A stretch of 48,835 bases of DNA, from assembly GCA_964369635.1 (NCBI GenBank), contig CAYJGN010000009.1:1-48835 (forward strand), read 5' to 3'. The position numbers and the translations under genes were made by a program. Under the pieces are notes generated by a model. The model saw only the letters and a list, made by a program, of their open reading frames with translations. It did no database searches and was not told the DNA's origin. Shown piece by piece: positions 39,114-47,381 of the stretch (within the stretch, counting starts at the first letter, position 1; each line of letters begins with the position of its first letter). The DNA is from CAYJGN01 sp964369635 (lineage in GTDB: Bacteria; Bacillota; Clostridia; Oscillospirales; Ruminococcaceae).

Positions 39114-40766
39114 TTACTCCATGTATGCGTATTTGTAGTCAACGCGTAGTCCAACACCGTTACGTGTAACACCCTGTAGACCTTCAACAGCAACATAGTG
39201 TCTGCCGATATAGTTCATTGGAGCTATCGGGCAATCCTCAAGAAGAACTCTCTCTGCTTCAGCAAGGATTTCAAGTCTCTCATCACCAGTTGTCACTCTT
39301 GACTGCGCAATAAGAGCATCATACTCTTCGCTTGAGTAACCTGGGTTGTTGTAAGGTGAGCCTGTTTCGAATAGCTCAAGGAATGAGTAAGCATCGTTGT
39401 AGTCAGCTCCCCAGCCTTCTTTACCCATTGTGAAGTCAAGCTCATATTCTGCCTGACGAAGAGCATATGCAAGAGATTTTATCTCAACATCAACCCCTAA
39501 AACATCTTTCCACATCTGCTGGTAAACCTGAGCTGTTTTTAGGTTAGCATCTCCCTCACCTGTTACAAGTGAGCAGATAGCGCTTAGCTCTTCAACTGTT
39601 TTACCAATCTCTGAAAGTCCTAAATCAAGAAGTGCTTTTGCCTCATCAGCAACACCTTCGGTTCCTGCATCAGTGAGTAGGTCGCCGTTCATGCCACGGA
39701 TATCTCCAGCCATACCTGGTGGTACATAACCAAACGCAGGTGTTGCACCGTTCATCATAAAGTCATTGATATGTGAATTACGGTCAATAGCCATTGAGAA
39801 AGCTTTTCTGATATTTTCATTTGAGAAGAACTCGTTCTCCATATTGAAGAAGAAGTACTCTGTTACAGGCTCGTTTGCCTGTAGGTAACCTGGCTCATTT
39901 TCATAAACAGCTATAAAGTCTGCCTGAACTGGTATGAGGTCAATTTCGCCGTTGTCATACATATTTACAAGTGTATTTGTTTCTGGAACGAAGAATATCT
40001 CAAGTCTCTCAAGAGTTACATTCTCAGCATCCCAGTAGTTTTCATTTTTAACCATTACCATGTTCTGGTCAAGGTTCCACTCTTCCATTACGAAAGGACC
40101 TGAGAACATCATATTCTCAACTGAAAGGAAGATGTTTGAGCCCTGCTCTTCGATAAACTCTTGAGGTAGGCAAGCAAAAGCAGGCATTCCAAGCATTCCA
40201 AGGAAGTATGGTGTAACTGATTTTAGAGTAACTTCAAGTGTTTTCTCATCAAGAGCAACAACTCCAACGTCGTCTCTTGAACCTTCACCTGCGTTGTATT
40301 CATATGCACCAACGATTGGGTACATAATGTATGCATACTGTGCAGCTGTTTCTGGGTTTAGCATATGCTTCCAGTAGAACTCAAAGTCCTGTGCAGTTAT
40401 AGGAGTTCCATCGCTATAAGTTGCATCTCTTAGTGTGAATGTGTATACAAGTTGGTCTTCACTGACAGTCCAGCTCTCTGCAAGTCCGCTGCCCATCTCG
40501 ATAGCGCCATTTTCACCCTGACGAACAAGTGTGTCGATTATCATACCGACAACCTCGCCACCTTCAGTTGTAGTGTTTGTTATTGGTGAAAAGTCTGTTG
40601 GTGAACCTTGGTATGCAATTCTTAGTGTCTGCTCAACAGGAGCTGCATCGCTACCTGACTCTGAACCTGACTCTGAACCGCTGCCGCTTCCGCTATCGCC
40701 GTTACCGCATGCTGTTACGAAAGCTAAACTTGCAACTAAGAATAGTGCTAATAGTTTCTTTTTCAT
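39114..40766 (-). CDS. oppA: Peptide-binding lipoprotein OppA (SBP family 5), cluster 2
   Basis: A 550-residue receptor. Signal peptide MKKKLLALFLVASLAFVTAC with lipobox VTAC (Cys20), then a striking Gly/Ser/Glu linker (GNGDSGSGSGSESGSES). Family-5 core: LRIAYQGSPTDFSP, YTFTLRDATYSDGTPITAQDF, and IRKAFSMAIDRNSHIND. It diverges clearly from the cluster 1 receptor, so a different peptide range is likely. ATG 40766 is one base past the pepP stop, with AAGGAGAG upstream. Being last in its operon is unusual, as the receptor gene is usually first. Confidence 0.92.
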   Translation of the reverse strand: MKKKLLALFLVASLAFVTACGNGDSGSGSGSESGSESGSDAAPVEQTLRIAYQGSPTDFSPITNTTTEGGEVVGMIIDTLVRQGENGAIEMGSGLAESWTVSEDQLVYTFTLRDATYSDGTPITAQDFEFYWKHMLNPETAAQYAYIMYPIVGAYEYNAGEGSRDDVGVVALDEKTLEVTLKSVTPYFLGMLGMPAFACLPQEFIEEQGSNIFLSVENMMFSGPFVMEEWNLDQNMVMVKNENYWDAENVTLERLEIFFVPETNTLVNMYDNGEIDLIPVQADFIAVYENEPGYLQANEPVTEYFFFNMENEFFSNENIRKAFSMAIDRNSHINDFMMNGATPAFGYVPPGMAGDIRGMNGDLLTDAGTEGVADEAKALLDLGLSEIGKTVEELSAICSLVTGEGDANLKTAQVYQQMWKDVLGVDVEIKSLAYALRQAEYELDFTMGKEGWGADYNDAYSFLELFETGSPYNNPGYSSEEYDALIAQSRVTTGDERLEILAEAERVLLEDCPIAPMNYIGRHYVAVEGLQGVTRNGVGLRVDYKYAYME

Positions 40767-40767
40767 G

Positions 40768-42027
40768 TTAGTTTCTCTCCTTATTAAATAATTTTTCGAT
40801 TTCCTCCACAGTTTTCGGAATGCCGCGCGAGAGGTTTTCGCATCCATCTTCGGTAACAAGAAGAACGTCCTCAAGTCTTATTCCAAAACCGTGTTTCTCT
40901 ATGTAAATTCCCGGCTCATTTGTTATAACCATTCCTGGCTCTAAAATGTTCCGATCACCCACATCATGTGTATCAAGGCCGACATAATGGCATACGCCAC
41001 GAGAATATAGATATGTTTCATCCTCGTCTTTTAAGTCGTCCAAAAGCCCAAGCTCAGTCACCTTTTCTTTGAGTTTATTAAAGGCAAGCTCGCCTGTTGC
41101 ATTGAGGTCAGCACCGGGTTTTATTGAATCTTCAACCGCCTGCTGTGCATATAGCACTACCTCGTAGTATTTTTTATGAAGCTCTGTGAATTTACCATCT
41201 ATTGGGAATGTTCTGCTTATATCTGATGCATAGTATTTATACTCAGCACCAAGATCAACAAGTAGCAGTTCACCCGCCCGAAGCTCTTTGTCATTCTCTT
41301 CGTAATGCAAAAATCTTGAGTTCTCATTTGCTGCAATAATCGGGTTAAAGGCATGACCATTCGCCCCGTTTGTCGATAGAGCAAATTCAAAATGCGCTTG
41401 AATTTCATTTTCATAAATTCCTGGTCTTGTATTCTCTATAATCTTGTCAATTCCAAGGGCAGTTATTCTCGTTGCCTCTCGTATCATCTCAATTTCATAT
41501 GGCGACTTTATTCTTCGCATATTATGAATAGTTCTTGCTATGTTTTTAGATTTTAGATGAGGATTTGAAGAAAGAAGTTTTTTTGTTAGGCGAAGTTGCT
41601 CTGTATCAGTTGCATTTAAATCTCTATTCTGGTAGTCCATATAGAGGTAATCAAAATCAGCTGGTGCACCAAAGCCATACATAACTCTCCAAATAACCTT
41701 ATCAAAACGATCAAGGTAATGAACTTCGTCCATACCGGTTTTTTCTTTGTACTGCGCATCAGTTGGCATAGGACCGTGGTAGCTCTCGATAAAAGGGTCT
41801 GGCCTATCAACAAAAAGAATAGTTTTAACCTTTCCGCAAAGCTTGATTATACAAAAGATTTGATTTTTAACATCAAGTCCCGTCATATAATAGAAGTTTC
41901 TATTTGGGGTGAATGGGTAATCTAAATCGTTAGTTCTTACTTTAGGTGTTCCGCAAAATAAAAACATCATCGAGTTATCTTCCATATGCTCTGCGAGTTT
42001 CAGTTGTCTTTTTCTATAATCTTCCAT
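40768..42027 (-). CDS. pepP: Xaa-Pro aminopeptidase (aminopeptidase P)
   Basis: A 419-residue M24B peptidase that removes the N-terminal residue from peptides with proline second. The N-terminal AMP_N domain (about 1-140) has FTPNRNFYYMTGLD. Metal ligands are D in LLVDLGAEY, D in YASDISRTFP, H in GLDTHDVGD, E in TNEPGIYIE and E in IRLEDVLLV, and CHYVGLDTHDVGD is a typical aminopeptidase P stretch. The gene lies between oppF and oppA of operon 2, so cleavage of imported proline peptides is a natural inference. ATG 42027 follows AAGGAGGACAT. Confidence 0.9.
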   Translation of the reverse strand: MEDYRKRQLKLAEHMEDNSMMFLFCGTPKVRTNDLDYPFTPNRNFYYMTGLDVKNQIFCIIKLCGKVKTILFVDRPDPFIESYHGPMPTDAQYKEKTGMDEVHYLDRFDKVIWRVMYGFGAPADFDYLYMDYQNRDLNATDTEQLRLTKKLLSSNPHLKSKNIARTIHNMRRIKSPYEIEMIREATRITALGIDKIIENTRPGIYENEIQAHFEFALSTNGANGHAFNPIIAANENSRFLHYEENDKELRAGELLLVDLGAEYKYYASDISRTFPIDGKFTELHKKYYEVVLYAQQAVEDSIKPGADLNATGELAFNKLKEKVTELGLLDDLKDEDETYLYSRGVCHYVGLDTHDVGDRNILEPGMVITNEPGIYIEKHGFGIRLEDVLLVTEDGCENLSRGIPKTVEEIEKLFNKERN

Positions 42028-42036
42028 ATGTCCTCC

Positions 42037-42987
42037 TTAAATTTCAGCATAGTGGCAAGCTACGAAATGGTTTTCTTTAACCTCTAAAAGCTCTGGCGCC
42101 TCCACTGTACATTTATCGGTCGCAATAGAACATCTCTTACAGAATTTACATCCTTCATTTTTATCCATAGGGTTTGGAACATCCCCCTCAAGACGAATTC
42201 GCTCCCTCGCTCTGCTCTCTTTTGGATCGGCAAACGGTGCCGCTGATAGAAGGGCTTTTGTATATGGATGAATAGAGCCATTCATAATATCTTCACTTGA
42301 AGCTATCTCCATTATTTTACCAAGATACATAACGGCAATTCTATCAGATATATGCGCCACCATATTTATATCGTGCGCTATAAATAGATAGGTAAGGCCA
42401 AGCTCTCTTTGAAGTTTACCCATAAGGTTTATGATCTGCGCCTGAATTGAAACGTCAAGCGCTGAAATAGGCTCATCACAAACTATAAATTCAGGGTCGA
42501 TTGCAAGGGATCTTGCAATTCCAATCCTCTGGCGCTGACCGCCTGAGAATTCATGCGGAAACCTATTTGCATGCTCTTTGTTAAGTCCAACTTTATCAAG
42601 AAGCTCAAATATTTTATCGCTCTTCTCCTGTCCTTTTGAAAGACGGTGGATATCTATTCCTTCGCCTATGATATCTCCAACTGTCATCCTCGGATTAAGA
42701 CTTGCGTACGGGTCTTGGAATATCATCTGAATTTTCTTTGTAAGCTCAAGTTTTTTCTTTTTGTGCGGTTTTGTTATATCCTCGCCATTATAGATAATTT
42801 CACCATCGGTTGCATTGTATAGATTAACTATCGTTCTACCAAGTGTACTCTTTCCGCAACCAGATTCTCCAACGAGTCCGAGTGTCTGCCCTTTTTCTAT
42901 CTCAAAGCTTACTCCGTCCACCGCTCGCAAAATTCTATTCCCTTTAACTTTAAAGTGCTTTTTTAGGTTTTTAACTTCTATCAACAT
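42037..42987 (-). CDS. oppF: Oligopeptide ABC transporter ATPase OppF, cluster 2
   Basis: A 316-residue ATPase. Walker A GESGCGKSTLGRT, Q-loop QMIFQDPYASLNP, signature FSGGQRQRIGIARSL, Walker B FIVCDEPISALD (Ile where Thr/Ser is usual), H-loop IAHDINM. The C-terminus holds CKFCKRCSIATDKC and a later Cys, the four-cysteine pattern. It starts one base after oppD and is followed 9 bases on by pepP. Closely related in architecture to the cluster 1 OppF. Confidence 0.92.
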   Translation of the reverse strand: MLIEVKNLKKHFKVKGNRILRAVDGVSFEIEKGQTLGLVGESGCGKSTLGRTIVNLYNATDGEIIYNGEDITKPHKKKKLELTKKIQMIFQDPYASLNPRMTVGDIIGEGIDIHRLSKGQEKSDKIFELLDKVGLNKEHANRFPHEFSGGQRQRIGIARSLAIDPEFIVCDEPISALDVSIQAQIINLMGKLQRELGLTYLFIAHDINMVAHISDRIAVMYLGKIMEIASSEDIMNGSIHPYTKALLSAAPFADPKESRARERIRLEGDVPNPMDKNEGCKFCKRCSIATDKCTVEAPELLEVKENHFVACHYAEI

Positions 42988-42988
42988 C

Positions 42989-43999
42989 TTATTGCACCTC
43001 CTCTAAAGGACATTTAACAGCAGGCGCCCTCTCATCGAGCAAGAAGCAACTTGCAGAGTGTGTATCTGATAAATCATAAGGTTTTGGAGTATTTTCTGCA
43101 CAAATTCCCATGCAGTATTCGCACCTTGCCGCAAAGGCACAGCCCTCTTTTATAGTTATTAAATCGGGAGGTGTTCCCTCGATAGCAGTTAAATCCTCAC
43201 CGCGACTTTTAGCTGTTGGAATGCTTCCAAGCAGACCCCATGTGTATGGGTGCTTTGGTGAATAGAAAATCTCCTCAACCGTTCCTGTTTCAACAATTTT
43301 ACCGGCATACATAATGATAACTCTATCGGCAATATCGGCAACAACGCCCATATCGTGGGTTATTATTATCGTTGAAGTTCCCATATCGGCACGAAGCTCG
43401 AGCATAAGGTCTATAATTTGAGCTTGAATTGTTACGTCGAGCGCTGTTGTCGGCTCATCTGCTATTAAAAGCTCAGGATTACATACAAGCGCACCTGCAA
43501 TCATTGCCCTCTGGCGCATACCGCCTGAAAACTCAAACGGATACTGACTCATCCTCTGCTCTGGGTCATTAATGCCAACTTTTTTAAGCATCTCTATCGC
43601 TCTATCATAAGCGTCTTTTTTAGAAATCTTCTCATGCAGCTTTAGCGACTCCATAATCTGATAACCAATTGTTTTTGTAGGGTCGAGGCTTGTCATTGGG
43701 TCTTGGAAAATCATCCCTATTTTTTTGCCTCGAATAGCACGCATCTCTCTTTCAGATAGCGATAGTATATCTTTATCCTCAAATGTTATACTGCCATTTC
43801 CTATATATGCAGGTGGGGTTGGATTTAAGCGCATTATAGTTTGGGCGGTAACGCTTTTCCCACATCCCGACTCTCCAACAATTGCCAATATCTCGCCTTT
43901 TTTCAGCTCGAAATTAACACCGCGAACCGCTTGAACATTTCCCGCATATGTTTTAAATCCGACTTCTAAATCGGTAACTTTTAATACATTGTTATTCAT
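42989..43999 (-). CDS. oppD: Oligopeptide ABC transporter ATPase OppD, cluster 2
   Basis: A 336-residue ATPase. Walker A GESGCGKSVTAQT, Q-loop MIFQDPMTSLDP, signature FSGGMRQRAMIAGAL, Walker B LLIADEPTTALD, H-loop IITHDMG. The C-terminal domain has CAFAARCEYCMGIC and a downstream Cys. The Shine-Dalgarno sequence before ATG 43999 (GATGGGAT) is weaker than those of its neighbours. It lies 36 bases after oppC. Confidence 0.92.
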   Translation of the reverse strand: MNNNVLKVTDLEVGFKTYAGNVQAVRGVNFELKKGEILAIVGESGCGKSVTAQTIMRLNPTPPAYIGNGSITFEDKDILSLSEREMRAIRGKKIGMIFQDPMTSLDPTKTIGYQIMESLKLHEKISKKDAYDRAIEMLKKVGINDPEQRMSQYPFEFSGGMRQRAMIAGALVCNPELLIADEPTTALDVTIQAQIIDLMLELRADMGTSTIIITHDMGVVADIADRVIIMYAGKIVETGTVEEIFYSPKHPYTWGLLGSIPTAKSRGEDLTAIEGTPPDLITIKEGCAFAARCEYCMGICAENTPKPYDLSDTHSASCFLLDERAPAVKCPLEEVQ

Positions 44000-44035
44000 A
44001 AATATAATCCCATCATTATTTGATTTTATCTTAAA

Positions 44036-44938
44036 CTATCTGCGAAGTCTTGGGTCGAGTGCATCTCGAAGTCCATCCCCGAGCAGATTAAACGATAGCA
44101 TTGTTAGCGAAATAAATATCGCTGGGAATATGAGCTGATGCGGAAATCTTATAAATAGACGAGCTCCTTCATTTGCAAGCGTTCCCCAACTTGCCAGTGG
44201 TACAGGAAGACCAAGACCCAAGTAGCTGAGCGTTGCTTCGGTAAATATCGCAGTTGGTATTGAGAATGTTAGCTCGATTATTATAGGACCCATTATATTT
44301 GGCAACATATGTTTTCTTATAATTCTGGCACCACCCGCACCAAGAACCTTTGCCGCAAGAACATATTCACTCTGCTTTAGAGATAGAATCTGTCCACGAA
44401 CAATACGAGCCATACCGCCCCATCCTGTTACCGCTATTGAAATAATGATAGTTTGAAGTCCAGGACCCAGCACTACTGTTAGCATAATAACCCAAAGAAG
44501 GTTTGGGATAGAATAAATGATCTCAACAAAACGCATCATAAACAAATCGACTTTACCGCCAAAATATCCTGAAACACCGCCGTAGATAACGCCGATAACA
44601 ACGTTTATTATAGCTGCTACGAATGCGATAAATAGCGAAACTTGTGCTCCGACAGCAATTCGGGTGAATAGGTCGCGGCCAAGAGTATCGGTGCCGAATA
44701 TATGCTGCAGTGAAGGCCCTTTGTTCAAGTTGCCTTTAACTATCTCTTCATATCCATAAGGGCTTATTATCGGCCCAAATATAGCAATTAGCAAGATAAT
44801 GATTAACAAAACCGCTGAAAGCATCGCTATTTTATTTTTACGAAGACGATTCATCGCATCTTGAAGATAGCTCAGCGACTCTCTTTTTTGCCCATCATCT
44901 TCTTCTTTTAATTTACCTTTTATTACAAATTCTTCCAT
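44036..44938 (-). CDS. oppC: Oligopeptide ABC transporter permease OppC, cluster 2
   Basis: A 300-residue permease with a charged cytoplasmic N-terminus (MEEFVIKGKLKEEDD) and six membrane helices. FGTDTLGRDLFTRIAVG is the family hallmark; the EAA loop is YVLAAKVLGAGGARIIRKHMLPN; the end is RDALDPRLRR. ATG 44938 has AGGGAGG 5 bases upstream; the longer in-frame form starting at 44983 would overlap oppB and is rejected. Confidence 0.92.
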   Translation of the reverse strand: MEEFVIKGKLKEEDDGQKRESLSYLQDAMNRLRKNKIAMLSAVLLIIILLIAIFGPIISPYGYEEIVKGNLNKGPSLQHIFGTDTLGRDLFTRIAVGAQVSLFIAFVAAIINVVIGVIYGGVSGYFGGKVDLFMMRFVEIIYSIPNLLWVIMLTVVLGPGLQTIIISIAVTGWGGMARIVRGQILSLKQSEYVLAAKVLGAGGARIIRKHMLPNIMGPIIIELTFSIPTAIFTEATLSYLGLGLPVPLASWGTLANEGARLFIRFPHQLIFPAIFISLTMLSFNLLGDGLRDALDPRLRR

Positions 44939-44948
44939 AAAAACCTCC

Positions 44949-45866
44949 CTAATTAAGTTCGACTCGGGGGTCAACAAAGACATATAAAATGTCTACAACA
45001 AGCATCATAACAACAAGAAGAATTGCATAGAAGGTTGTCATACCGAGTATCATCGTGTAGTCGCTCGCCTGAACCGAATCGACAAGATATTTACCGATTC
45101 CTTGAATATTAAATATATTCTCAACGACGAATGATCCGACCATCGTTCCCGCAAGCATAGGTCCTGCAATAGTTACTATCGGGGTTATTGCATTTCGTAG
45201 CGCGTGGCGGAAGGTTGTTTGAAACTGTGAGAGACCTTTTGCTTTTGAGGTTCTTATATAATCCTGACTTAATACATCAAGCATAGTAGTTCTCATCATA
45301 CGTCCGATATATGCAACCATACGAAGACCAAGCGCACATGCTGGAAGAACCATTGTTGCGAGAGAACCCCAACCTTGTATTGGGAACCAGCCAAGCTTGG
45401 CCCCGAATATATATTGGAACAAACTCGCAAAGACGAATGACGGAACGGATACTCCGAGAATAGATAAAATTATTACAACATAATCCGGCCATTTTCCTCT
45501 ATTGAGTCCCGCTATAATTCCAAATATTATACCGAGTGACAGACCCATAACACAAGCGACTATTCCAAGGGTGAACGACTGTGGAAATCCCGCTGCAATA
45601 AGCTCATTAACTGTTCTGTTTTGGTATTTCATCGATTCGCCGAAATCCCCTTGCAAAACATTCCCAAGATATGTGAAGTATTGGACAATCATCGGCTGAT
45701 CAAGACCATATCTCGCTTCGAGATTTGCCATAATTTCAGGCCTTATCATCTTTTCATCCGAAAATGGATCTCCCGGAACAGAATGCATTAATATAAATGT
45801 TATGGTTATGATGACCCAAAGAGTCAGCACTGCCATTCCAAGTCTTTTGAAAATATACTTTGCCAA
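44949..45866 (-). CDS. oppB: Oligopeptide ABC transporter permease OppB, cluster 2
   Basis: A 305-residue six-helix permease. The N-terminus AKYIFKRLGMAVLTLWVIITI is followed by VPGDPF and ARYGLDQPMIVQYFTYLGNVLQGDFG; the EAA loop is YIRTSKAKGLSQFQTTFRHALRN; the end is DPRVELN. The start is TTG at 45866, 8 bases after GAGGGG; no ATG fits. It follows the M24 gene by 62 bases, with a small GATAAAA/TTTTATC stem right after that gene's stop. Confidence 0.91.
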   Translation of the reverse strand: MAKYIFKRLGMAVLTLWVIITITFILMHSVPGDPFSDEKMIRPEIMANLEARYGLDQPMIVQYFTYLGNVLQGDFGESMKYQNRTVNELIAAGFPQSFTLGIVACVMGLSLGIIFGIIAGLNRGKWPDYVVIILSILGVSVPSFVFASLFQYIFGAKLGWFPIQGWGSLATMVLPACALGLRMVAYIGRMMRTTMLDVLSQDYIRTSKAKGLSQFQTTFRHALRNAITPIVTIAGPMLAGTMVGSFVVENIFNIQGIGKYLVDSVQASDYTMILGMTTFYAILLVVMMLVVDILYVFVDPRVELN

Positions 45867-45928
45867 AGTTAAAACCCCTCTTTTGTTTTTTATGGATACC
45901 GATAAAAATCATTAATGCGACTTTTATC

Positions 45929-47170
45929 TTATACTATCAGCTTAATCTGCTCTCTCTTTTCATCTTGATATTCTATATTGCCGTTTTTATATAGAATAGT
46001 CTCCTCAAGCATAAAGCACATCTTTTGGTTATTCCACTCGGCATTTTCAGTCACGATATTAAGCTCAAGCGCATAAGCGGTATTATCATATAGCTTATTC
46101 TCACCGCTCCCAGCAATAAATCCTTGGTTATCCCAAAGCCCTATTGTTGGGCCCGCCGCATGTCCATAAAGGCCTATCGGGTGGGTATAGAGCGTTGCCG
46201 CTATTCCCTCTTCCTTCGCTTGATTTAGCGAGTCCACCAGTATTTCGTTTCCGGTTTTACCGCTCTCCATATTTATCCCAACTATATCTTGAAATCTATT
46301 TCCAACCGCAAAGCCATCTAAAATCCCTTTTGGAATAGAGTTTTCACCCTGCGACTTTTTCGCAAGATAACCAAGGCGCTGGGTATCGGTATAGAGGCCG
46401 CCAAGGTAGACAAGACCCATATCAGTATGCAGAAGGTCACCCTCATTAATAATTCCTTCACCGCGGAAGTTTTCCTCTCCCTCTCGCTGAAAATCAACAG
46501 TTGGGCTAAACCAGCAGTCAAGACCCATATTTCCAATAGTCTGCATAATGAAATATTCAAGGTCAGTCGTGGTGGTAACTCCAGGAGTTATAGTTGCAAG
46601 GCTATATGCATCATCTAAAACATCCATAGCCGCTTTATAAACTTCTGGATAAATCTCTACCTCGCGCTCTGTTCTTGTTTCAAGCCAGCGGATTGCAAGG
46701 TTATGATCAGTTGTAAACTCGGTTTCTGGAAGATGCTTTGAAAGCTCTGCGAACAGATAGCTTGAAAGACCATCCGCTTGTGCTTGGAAGCTATTTATAT
46801 TAAGGGCAATATTCTTCGGTTTTCTCTCGCTAACAGCCCTTGCTATCCCCTCAAATTGGGTCTCTTCGCCATGGCGATACTCTTGCTTATAGAAATTCAT
46901 CAGCATAGGATTTGGTCTTGAAAATGAAAGAGCTTCATATTTACCATCTATTAAGGTGAAAGCAAATGCGCTCATTCTTGTTGCATTTCGAACAAGTGCT
47001 GGAGTTATCGTCTTGTAAATCGGATCTTCATTGTACTCTCTGCAGACTATAATCCACATATCAATGCCTGTTTCTAAAAGCAGCTTTGGCATAAGATTAT
47101 CAATTCTATCTTTAAGTATCTCATCAAAAATCTTATGTTGCTCTCTAACTGATTTTATACCTCTGTACAC
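45929..47170 (-). CDS. M24 family metallopeptidase (Xaa-Pro peptidase-like), cluster 2
   Basis: A 413-residue paralogue of the M24 protein at 37448-38659, heading opp operon 2. Metal ligands: D in LLHTDMG, D in LYTDTQR (12 residues later, one more than in the paralogue), H in YTHPIGLYGH, E in YALELNIV and E in FMLEETIL. The active-site segment HPIGLYGHAAGP differs from HPIGHSVHSVGP, so specificity has probably changed. Start: GTG 47170, 9 bases after GGAG, giving an N-terminus matching the paralogue; in-frame TTG codons at 47185 and 47179 sit on the ribosome site. Substrate unknown. Confidence 0.85.
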   Translation of the reverse strand: MYRGIKSVREQHKIFDEILKDRIDNLMPKLLLETGIDMWIIVCREYNEDPIYKTITPALVRNATRMSAFAFTLIDGKYEALSFSRPNPMLMNFYKQEYRHGEETQFEGIARAVSERKPKNIALNINSFQAQADGLSSYLFAELSKHLPETEFTTDHNLAIRWLETRTEREVEIYPEVYKAAMDVLDDAYSLATITPGVTTTTDLEYFIMQTIGNMGLDCWFSPTVDFQREGEENFRGEGIINEGDLLHTDMGLVYLGGLYTDTQRLGYLAKKSQGENSIPKGILDGFAVGNRFQDIVGINMESGKTGNEILVDSLNQAKEEGIAATLYTHPIGLYGHAAGPTIGLWDNQGFIAGSGENKLYDNTAYALELNIVTENAEWNNQKMCFMLEETILYKNGNIEYQDEKREQIKLIV

Positions 47171-47197
47171 ACAAACCAACTCCAATCAAAATGAAAG

Positions 47198-47214
47198 TTT
47201 TTCTCACTGAAAAA
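47198..47214. promoter_or_regulatory. Operator-like palindrome in the opp-2 leader
   Basis: TTTTTC-TCACT-GAAAAA lies between the opp-2 start site and the M24 gene, about 15-30 bases downstream of transcription start. The position fits a repressor site; half of it resembles a CodY box, but the whole does not. Confidence 0.35.
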
Positions 47215-47231
47215 TTTTTTACTCAAGAAAC

Positions 47232-47260
47232 ATTATCGCATAAATCCATTTATTTGTCAA
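47232..47260 (-). promoter_or_regulatory. Sigma-A promoter of opp operon 2
   Basis: TTGACA (47260-47255), 17 bases, GATAAT (47237-47232); only one base off consensus. Confidence 0.82.
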
Positions 47261-47326
47261 ATAAGTGTGGCAAAATTTTGTTATTTCGCCAAAAGCATGC
47301 AAGATTTGATTTTCAATCCGTCATAA

Positions 47327-47356
47327 TTGACATTTTATATACAATGGGAGTATAAT
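47327..47356 (+). promoter_or_regulatory. Sigma-A promoter of the M20 amidohydrolase gene
   Basis: TTGACA (47327-47332), 18 bases, TATAAT (47351-47356). Both boxes match consensus. It diverges from the opp-2 promoter about 67 bases away. Confidence 0.82.
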
Positions 47357-47381
47357 TTTATAAAATGCTAAGGAGTGCTAT

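Noticed and set aside
47198..47214. CodY box in the opp-2 leader
   Set aside because: Only the left half resembles the consensus; six or so mismatches overall. Kept only as an unspecified palindrome.
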